A stretch of 6,017 nt of DNA, taken from NCBI GenBank assembly GCA_021154065.1, contig JAJKJG010000343.1:1-6017 (forward strand), in the 5' to 3' direction. The position numbers were made by a program, and so were the translations under genes. Below are positions 1-6,017 of the stretch, in pieces; the first letter of the stretch is position 1; each line of letters opens with the position of its first letter. Source of the stretch: Methylobacterium sp. (GTDB taxonomy: Bacteria; Pseudomonadota; Alphaproteobacteria; Rhizobiales; Beijerinckiaceae). The notes below the pieces were generated by a model. The model saw nothing but the letters and a program-made list of their open reading frames with translations. It was not told the DNA's origin and searched no databases.

Positions 1-6
1 CGACCG

Positions 7-129
7 TCACTCCGCGGGCGAGCGGTTTCGCTCGTCGCGCCGCGGCTTGGTGACGAAATAAACCACGAGCGCCGTCGCCGCCATCAGGAGCGGCGCCACG
101 AACATGGCATAGATCTGCAGCCCGTTCAT
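7..129 (-). CDS. Small single-pass membrane protein, 40 aa, function unknown
   Basis: The product is 40 residues: a short polar start (MNGLQIY), one hydrophobic segment at about residues 8-28 that would span the membrane, then a tail rich in Arg, Asp and Glu (KPRRDERNRSPAE). The positive residues directly after the helix suggest the C-terminus is cytoplasmic. I chose the ATG at 129 over an in-frame upstream ATG at 195 because a purine-rich GAGGGA lies at 138-133, just ahead of it, and because this ATG overlaps the stop of the preceding gene as ATGA (129-126). That overlap implies translational coupling to the 75-residue membrane protein upstream. The reading frame ends in TGA at 9-7, so the gene is complete. 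I do not recognise the family. The size, overlap and clear ribosome binding site argue for a real gene, but no function can be assigned. Confidence 0.68.
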   Translation of the reverse strand: MNGLQIYAMFVAPLLMAATALVVYFVTKPRRDERNRSPAE

Positions 130-353
130 GGTTCCCTCAGCCGCGTGAGAACGTTTCGGGCCATCATATGTACTCCAGCGGACGTGCAAAGACAAAGAAC
201 GCTGCTCGTCACCACGGAAAGCAGCCCTGGGGCAGGCGCCTGGATGACGAAGGCCACCCAGGGCCCTATGCCGCCCACCGCTGCAACAGCGATCGCAAGG
301 CCGTTGAAATAAGTCGCCGTGAGCTTCGCCTGCTCGTTATCGATCAAGCTCAT
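126..353 (-). CDS. Small two-helix membrane protein, 75 aa, function unknown
   Basis: This 75-residue protein begins MSLIDNEQAKLTATYFNGLA and has two hydrophobic segments, about residues 18-38 and 43-63, joined by a short Pro/Ala-containing turn. It ends in a basic tail (ARNVLTRLREP). That is the shape of a helical hairpin in the inner membrane with both ends probably cytoplasmic. The second helix carries two cysteines close together (LCLC). The start at 353 lies 14 bases after the pyrG stop, so it is probably co-transcribed with pyrG; no strong Shine-Dalgarno is visible, only GGCGG touching the ATG. The frame stays open far upstream inside pyrG, but that extension is an Arg/Gly-rich antisense-like artefact of high GC. 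The 3' end overlaps the next small gene by ATGA. The N-terminal DNE...KLTA pattern resembles small hypothetical membrane proteins of Alphaproteobacteria from memory only. Function unknown. Confidence 0.7.
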   Translation of the reverse strand: MSLIDNEQAKLTATYFNGLAIAVAAVGGIGPWVAFVIQAPAPGLLSVVTSSVLCLCTSAGVHMMARNVLTRLREP

Positions 354-367
354 CCGCCAAGCCCAGG

Positions 368-2504
<2,137 letters not shown>

Positions 2505-2518
2505 GCCTTGAACCTGCG

Positions 2519-2537
2519 GCGGGCCTTTAGGGCCCGC
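2519..2537 (-). repeat. Hairpin in the secG leader
   Basis: The arms gcgggcc (2519-2525) and ggcccgc (2531-2537) form a perfect 7-bp GC stem with a 5-base loop. It lies 51 bases beyond the DUF2283 stop and 14 bases before the secG start. No U-tract follows on the minus strand, so a terminator is not supported; it may affect secG mRNA folding. The rest of 2505-2587 shows nothing else recognisable. Confidence 0.4.
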
Positions 2538-2587
2538 GAATGCGCGCCGTCCTTACAGGAACGGGGCTCGATGTCCAACCCGAGAGG

Positions 2588-2839
2588 CTATTCGGCCGCC
2601 TGGCGCTTCGGCGCCAAGAGCCCCTCGGCCAAGCCCCGCAGATAGGAAGCGAGATCGCCCGCGCCAAGGCGGCGCTTCACCGAGAGGACCTCTATCCCGA
2701 CGGGTCGATCGGTTGCGTCATAGTCAATCTGGATGCCGTCGGCGACCTCCTCGGTCCGGACGACCCGGCCATCGGACAGCGTCAGGTAGGCGGCGTCGGC
2801 CTCCGCGTCGAAGCTCATGGCAGCGTCCAGGGTGGTCAT
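2588..2839 (-). CDS. DUF2283 family protein
   Basis: The 83-residue product matches my memory of the DUF2283 pattern: a short beta-rich domain reading FDAEADAAYLTLSDG (10-24), then RTEEVADGIQIDYDATDRPVGIEVL (28-52). Family members are small, soluble and of unknown biochemical function; some are found beside DUF4258 genes in possible toxin-antitoxin pairs. No such partner is visible here: the 160 bases upstream hold no DUF4258-like frame. Residues 55-83 form a basic/alanine-rich extension (LASYLRGLAEGLLAPKRQ) beyond the core. The start is uncertain: the ATG at 2839 has GGGAG about 12 bases ahead, while an ATG at 2818 would give MSFDAEADAAYL, closer to typical family starts but with a weaker site. 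It lies between the YciI gene and secG on the same strand. Confidence 0.83.
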   Translation of the reverse strand: MTTLDAAMSFDAEADAAYLTLSDGRVVRTEEVADGIQIDYDATDRPVGIEVLSVKRRLGAGDLASYLRGLAEGLLAPKRQAAE

Positions 2840-2999
2840 CGGGCGGTCGACTCCCGCGCATCTCGGTCGAGAAAGCTGTCACGACGCGACACTTCTGGGC
2901 GCGAAGCAAGGGGCCGCACGCGCTCCCGGGTGCCAACAGGTACGGGCGAAGGCGTAACGCCTGCCGATCACATACGGGACAGGATGGCGCGCCGACCCC
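2840..2999. other. Intergenic region between YciI and DUF2283 genes
   Basis: This 160-bp stretch has no supported gene. It holds a small inverted repeat, aggcg-taa-cgcct at 2950-2962, about 38 bases beyond the YciI stop, and a GGCGCGCC palindrome near 2987. Neither has a U-tract on the minus strand. It is long enough to hold a promoter for DUF2283-secG, but I find no convincing -35/-10 pair. Confidence 0.4.
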
Positions 3000-3419
3000 T
3001 CACCGCCCCGCGTTATCCCGCGTCCGCTCGTGCAGCTCGGCGACCTCCGGCGTCAGCGCCTCGCCGAAGTCGGCCATCTCGTAGAGCGGGCGGATCTCGA
3101 TCTCGCTTGGGCCGGGCATCGGGTTCGGGCAGCGCTTCACCCATGCGACCGCCTCGTCCATGTCCTTGACCTGCCAGAGCCAGAAGCCCGCGACGAGCTC
3201 GCTCGTCGCGGCAAAGGGCCCGTCGATGACGGTGCGGTTCGGGCCGTCGAAGGCGACGCGCTTGCCTTCGCGCGACGGCTTCAGTCCGTCGCCGGCCTGC
3301 ATGATGCCCGCCTTGACCAGCTCCTCATTGAACCGGCCCATGGCCTGAAGGAGCTCGGTCGAGGGCATGAGGCCCGCCTCCGAGTCCTTCGTCGCCTTCA
3401 CCAGGACCATCACGCGCAT
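3000..3419 (-). CDS. YciI family (YCII/DGPF domain) protein
   Basis: The 139-residue product fits the YCII-related DGPF family, soluble ferredoxin-like-fold proteins whose function is mostly unknown. Visible hallmarks are the N-terminal strand MRVMVLVKATKDSEAG (1-16), a helix FNEELVKAGIM (30-40), the signature VIDGPFAAT (64-72), GFWLWQVKDMDEAVAWVKRCP (78-98) and the acidic SEIEIRPLYE (105-114). Length is typical for the family. I chose the ATG at 3419, not the in-frame ATG at 3449, because AGAGGAG at 3433-3427 is a strong ribosome binding site seven bases ahead and the family usually begins with this strand. It starts 32 bases after the tpiA stop, so it may be co-transcribed with tpiA. Relatives are often next to ECF sigma factor genes; none is visible here. 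Catalytic activity is not established. Confidence 0.92.
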   Translation of the reverse strand: MRVMVLVKATKDSEAGLMPSTELLQAMGRFNEELVKAGIMQAGDGLKPSREGKRVAFDGPNRTVIDGPFAATSELVAGFWLWQVKDMDEAVAWVKRCPNPMPGPSEIEIRPLYEMADFGEALTPEVAELHERTRDNAGR

Positions 3420-3451
3420 CGTCCGTCTCCTCTGATCGCCGAAGGCCACGC

Positions 3452-4216
3452 CTAGGCGAGATACGCCCCCGCGATCCCCAAGAAATCCGCCGCGAGGAGG
3501 CTGGCGCCGCCGACAAGCGCGCCGTCGACGTTCTCGACCGCGAGCAATTCCTTCGCGTTTGCGGGCTTGACCGAGCCGCCGTAGAGGATGCGCACGCTTG
3601 CCTCTTCGGCCTTACCGACGATACGGCGCAGCTCGTCGCGGATGAGGGCGTGGACCTCGGCGACGTCTGCCGCCGTCGGGGTCAGCCCGGTGCCGATCGC
3701 CCAGACCGGCTCGTAGGCGACGACGAGATTGGCCCGGCGCGATGCCTCGGGAACCGAGCCGCGCAGCTGGCGGCGGACGACGGCGAGCGTCTTACCCGCC
3801 TCGCGCTCGCCCTGCGTCTCGCCGACGCAGACGATCGCGGCGAGCCCGGCGCGATGGGCGGCCGCGGCCTTGGCGCAGATCTCGGCGTCCTTTTCGCCGT
3901 GGTACTGGCGGCGCTCGGAATGGCCGACGATCGCGAAGGTCGCCCCGGCATCGGCGAGCATCTCGGCCGCGATGTCGCCGGTGAAGGCGCCCGCCTCCTT
4001 GGCGTGGCAATCCTGCCCGCCGACCGCGATCCCTGAGCCGACGAGCACGTGCGCGGCCGTCAAGACGAGGGTCGCCGGCGGGCAGAGGAGGAGATCGGCC
4101 TTCGCCTTGAGGCCCGGGGTGTAGCCCTGCTCGATCTCGCCGAGCACCCTCAGCGAGCGCCGCAGGCCGTTCATCTTCCAATTGCCGGCGACGAGCGGGC
4201 GGGGACGGTTGGGCAT
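3452..4216 (-). CDS. tpiA: Triosephosphate isomerase
   Basis: TpiA interconverts dihydroxyacetone phosphate and glyceraldehyde 3-phosphate in glycolysis and gluconeogenesis; it is a cytosolic TIM-barrel dimer. The 254 residues match the family length. The substrate-binding AGNWKMNG (10-17) gives Asn12 and Lys14; His99 in GHSERR (98-103) is the electrophile; Glu169 in [11 protein letters not shown] (167-177) is the catalytic base, followed by mobile loop 6; phosphate contacts come from YGGSV (212-216) and GALVGGASL (232-240). All catalytic residues are present. I use the ATG at 4216 ([14 protein letters not shown]), which has GGAG at 4228-4225 eight bases ahead. An in-frame ATG at 4297 would add 27 residues that are not family-like and would start inside the divergent promoter region. 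It is first in the minus-strand gene series and divergent from the ppiD-like gene. Confidence 0.98.
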   Translation of the reverse strand: MPNRPRPLVAGNWKMNGLRRSLRVLGEIEQGYTPGLKAKADLLLCPPATLVLTAAHVLVGSGIAVGGQDCHAKEAGAFTGDIAAEMLADAGATFAIVGHSERRQYHGEKDAEICAKAAAAHRAGLAAIVCVGETQGEREAGKTLAVVRRQLRGSVPEASRRANLVVAYEPVWAIGTGLTPTAADVAEVHALIRDELRRIVGKAEEASVRILYGGSVKPANAKELLAVENVDGALVGGASLLAADFLGIAGAYLA

Positions 4217-4258
4217 CGCGGGGTCTCCGAGCGGGCCCGGCGCGCTTAACAAAGCGCC

Positions 4259-4281
4259 GCCGCGGCGGCAATCGCCGCGGC
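4259..4281. repeat. GC-rich inverted repeat between tpiA and ppiD
   Basis: The arms gccgcggcg (4259-4267) and cgccgcggc (4273-4281) are perfect reverse complements with a 5-base spacer. The left arm also takes part in a separate 14-bp perfect palindrome at 4256-4269, so two mutually exclusive structures are possible. In a tpiA transcript starting upstream of it, this would be a 5' UTR hairpin about 43 bases before the start; it could also be an operator. Such repeats also arise by chance in DNA this GC-rich. Confidence 0.45.
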
Positions 4282-4291
4282 TGACAAGGGA

Positions 4292-4301
4292 ACGCATGCG
4301 T
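4292..4301. repeat. 10-bp palindrome acgcatgcgt
   Basis: This perfect 10-bp palindrome lies near the middle of the divergent region, less GC-heavy than its surroundings, in a position where a dimeric regulator could act on either gene. It does not match a regulator motif I can name, and chance is a fair explanation. Confidence 0.25.
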
Positions 4302-4360
4302 CACCTCGAATCGGGGCGTGCCCTTTTCCCAATCCCGATCATCGGCTATCGCGTCGCCTG

Positions 4361-4368
4361 AGGAAGGA
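4361..4368 (+). promoter_or_regulatory. Ribosome binding site of the ppiD-like gene
   Basis: AGGAAGGA lies 11 bases ahead of the first of two adjacent ATG codons (4380 and 4383). The already long spacing favours the first ATG, since the second would be 14 bases away. Confidence 0.6.
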
Positions 4369-4379
4369 CATCCACCGCC

Positions 4380-6017
4380 ATGATGAAGGGGTTGAGGACC
4401 GCCGGCCAGACCTGGCTCGGCAAGACCATCGTCGCCGTGCTGTTCGGCTTCCTGATCGTCAGCTTCGCGATCTGGGGCATCAACGACATCTTCCGCGGCG
4501 GCCAGCGCGTCGTCGTCGCGAAGGTCGGCGACGTCGAGATCACCGGCGACCAGTTCCGCTCCAACTACCAGACCGAGCTGCAGCAGCTCATCCGGCGCAC
4601 CCGCCAGTCGGTGACGCCGCAGCAGGCCCGCGCCATGGGCCTCGACAGCCAGATCCTGTCGCGGATGGTGACCGAGGCGACGCTCGACCAGAAGGCGCGC
4701 GAGCTCGGGCTGCGGGTGTCGGATCAGCTCGTCGTCAGAAGCGTCACCGAGGAGCCGAGCTTCAAGGGTCCGAACGGCCAGTTCGACCGGCAGCGGTTCG
4801 ACCTCTACCTCGGCGAGCGCGGGCTGTCGGAGGCAGGCTTCGTGCGCGAGCATCATGGCGCCCTCGTTCGCGCCCAGCTCGCCGACTCGCTCGCCGGCGC
4901 GATGCAGGTCCCGATCGCCGCCCGGGAGGCGGTCCACCGCTACGGCGCCGAGCGGCGCGCCGCCGCCTATTTCGTCCTGCCGGCCGCCGCCGCCGGCGAG
5001 ATCCCGGCGCCGAGCGACCAGGAGCTCGAAGCCTTCTACAACGAGCGCAAGGCGACTTTCCGCTCGCCCGAGTACCGGGCCGTCAACGTCGTCGCGGTCA
5101 CCCCCGAGACCCTCGCAAAGATCGAGGCGGTGTCCGACGAGGACGCCCGCAAGCGCTATGAGCGCGTCAAGAGCCGCTTCGGCGCGCCCGAGCGCCGCAC
5201 CATCCAGCAGATCGTCTTCCCGACCTCAGGTGAGGCCGAGGCCGCCTTCAGCCGGATCAAGGAGGGCGCCGCCTTCGAGGCGGTGGCGGCCGAGAAGAAC
5301 ATCGCGGAGAAGGACCTCGAGCTCGGCACCTTCGCGAAGTCCGAGATGATCGACCCGGCCGTCGCCGAGGCCGCCTTCGCGCTCGCGCCGGGCGCCGTGA
5401 GCGGTCCGGTGCAGGGCCGGTTCGGGACCGTCCTCGTCAGGGTCACGCATGTCGAGCCCGAGAGCGTCAAGCCGTTCGAGGAGGTCGCAGCCGAGGTGCG
5501 CCGCGAGATCGCCGTCGAGCGCGCCAAGAACGCCATCGACGATGTTCACGACAAGGTCGAGGACCAGCGCGCCGGGGCCCGTCCGCTGCCCCAGATCGCG
5601 CGCGAGAACGGGCTTTCGGTGATGTCGATCCCGGCGATCGACCGCTCCGGCAAGGACAAGGCCGGCCGGCCGATCGCGAACCTGCCCGAGCGCGAGGCGG
5701 TCCTCGCCGCCGCCTTCGGCTCGGACGTCGGCGTCGACAACGAGGCGCTCAGGACGAAGGACGGCGGCTATGTCTGGTTCGAGGTCGCCGGCATCGAGGC
5801 GGCCCGCGACAAGACGCTTGCCGAGACCAAGGCGGCGGTCGCGGAGCAGTGGCGCGCCGACGCGACGTCGCGGCGCCTTGCCGACCGGGCGCGCGCGCTC
5901 GCGACCCGCCTCGACAGCGGCGAGGCGATCGAGGCCGTGGCGGCAGACGCCGGCGCGCAGGCGAAGACCGCGACCGATCTCGCGAGGCGCGCCGCCAAGG
6001 ACGAGCTCTCGGCCGAG
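4380..6017 (+). CDS. PpiD/SurA-type periplasmic foldase, 3' end outside window
   Basis: A membrane-anchored periplasmic chaperone related to PpiD, which helps fold proteins leaving the Sec translocon. The frame is open for 546 codons and continues past the right edge; relatives are roughly 630 residues, so about the last 80 are missing. Residues 1-15 are basic and cytoplasmic; one transmembrane helix spans about 16-34 (TIVAVLFGFLIVSFAIWGI), followed by the family-typical NDIFRGG. A SurA-N-like helical chaperone region covers about 45-190, starting VAKVGDVEITGDQFR. A parvulin-like domain spans about 270-360, ending FGTVLVRVTHVEPE. It is degenerate: the usual RHIL is QQIVF at 276-280, and the GGDLG element is reduced to LELG (313-316). 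Prolyl isomerase activity is therefore doubtful, as reported for E. coli PpiD. The remainder is Ala/Glu-rich and helical. The role is inferred from the family; the symbol ppiD would fit but orthology is not proven. Confidence 0.92.
   Translation, partial: MMKGLRTAGQTWLGKTIVAVLFGFLIVSFAIWGINDIFRGGQRVVVAKVGDVEITGDQFRSNYQTELQQLIRRTRQSVTPQQARAMGLDSQILSRMVTEATLDQKARELGLRVSDQLVVRSVTEEPSFKGPNGQFDRQRFDLYLGERGLSEAGFVREHHGALVRAQLADSLAGAMQVPIAAREAVHRYGAERRAAAYFVLPAAAAGEIPAPSDQELEAFYNERKATFRSPEYRAVNVVAVTPETLAKIEAVSDEDARKRYERVKSRFGAPERRTIQQIVFPTSGEAEAAFSRIKEGAAFEAVAAEKNIAEKDLELGTFAKSEMIDPAVAEAAFALAPGAVSGPVQGRFGTVLVRVTHVEPESVKPFEEVAAEVRREIAVERAKNAIDDVHDKVEDQRAGARPLPQIARENGLSVMSIPAIDRSGKDKAGRPIANLPEREAVLAAAFGSDVGVDNEALRTKDGGYVWFEVAGIEAARDKTLAETKAAVAEQWRADATSRRLADRARALATRLDSGEAIEAVAADAGAQAKTATDLARRAAKDELSAE

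Larger units (their letters stand above)
4217..4379. promoter_or_regulatory. Divergent tpiA/ppiD intergenic region
   Basis: This 163-bp region lies between two divergent starts, so it must hold the upstream signals for tpiA (minus) and the ppiD-like gene (plus). It contains a GC-rich hairpin (4259-4281) and a 10-bp palindrome (4292-4301). Promoter boxes are not clear: on the plus strand GGCTATCG near 4344 could be a poor -10, and on the minus strand TTGTTAAG (4252-4245) is the most AT-rich candidate -10, with a TTGCCG about 14 bases ahead, short for sigma-70. The placement is inferred from gene layout. Confidence 0.5.

Noticed and set aside
2519..2537. Hairpin before secG as an intrinsic terminator
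   Set aside because: The stem is good but the minus strand continues CGCAGGTTC with no U-tract, so it is listed only as a repeat.
2840..2999. Possible DUF4258-like toxin partner upstream of DUF2283
   Set aside because: All three minus-strand frames were considered; none gives a family-like product, and the DUF2283 frame meets a stop within about 45 bases upstream.
2540..3169. Plus-strand frame of 209 codons across the DUF2283 gene and the following gap
   Set aside because: Most of it is antisense to the recognisable DUF2283 and YciI genes, and the C-terminal part is a run of Arg, Ser and Pro without structure.
3792..4937. Minus-strand frame of 381 codons spanning tpiA and the start of the ppiD-like gene
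   Set aside because: It crosses the divergent promoter region and covers two confident genes in the wrong frame or strand; the composition is typical of a GC-rich shadow.

Overview
The window looks like a chromosomal core-genome segment of a high-GC alphaproteobacterium, most likely Hyphomicrobiales (Rhizobiales). Evidence: a hand count gives about 69% GC in a 70-base sample of pyrG; the gene neighbourhood (a PpiD/SurA-type foldase divergent from tpiA, then secG, then pyrG) is the familiar alphaproteobacterial arrangement; and SecG has the Pro/Ala-rich C-terminal tail common in that class. The genus cannot be told from what is here. No rRNA, tRNA, CRISPR array, insertion sequence or phage gene was found.

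Layout. Six genes on the minus strand, read right to left from about 4216, are tpiA (triosephosphate isomerase), a YciI/DGPF-domain protein, a DUF2283 protein, secG (translocase subunit), pyrG (CTP synthase) and a 75-residue two-helix membrane protein. A seventh, a 40-residue one-helix membrane protein, overlaps the 75-residue gene by four bases (ATGA) and ends at base 7. On the plus strand a large periplasmic foldase (PpiD-like) starts at 4380 and runs off the right edge with 546 codons visible. The 163-bp divergent region 4217-4379 should hold the promoters for both tpiA and ppiD and contains a strong hairpin and a 10-bp palindrome.

How the genes fit together. tpiA (glycolysis/gluconeogenesis), secG (protein export) and pyrG (CTP synthesis) are housekeeping genes whose linkage is historical rather than a single pathway. 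The PpiD-like protein is functionally close to SecG, since PpiD-type foldases act at the periplasmic exit of the Sec translocon. The YciI and DUF2283 genes sit between tpiA and secG as probable lineage-specific additions. The 127-bp pyrG leader holds two strong hairpins, one a candidate terminator for secG, so pyrG may be partly uncoupled from the upstream genes.

Nothing here is convincingly a new defence, mobile or biosynthetic system. The least explained part is the pair of translationally coupled small membrane proteins after pyrG, which lies in DNA of lower GC than its surroundings. Other points of moderate interest are the structured pyrG leader and the loss of recognisable PPIase catalytic residues in the PpiD-like protein.
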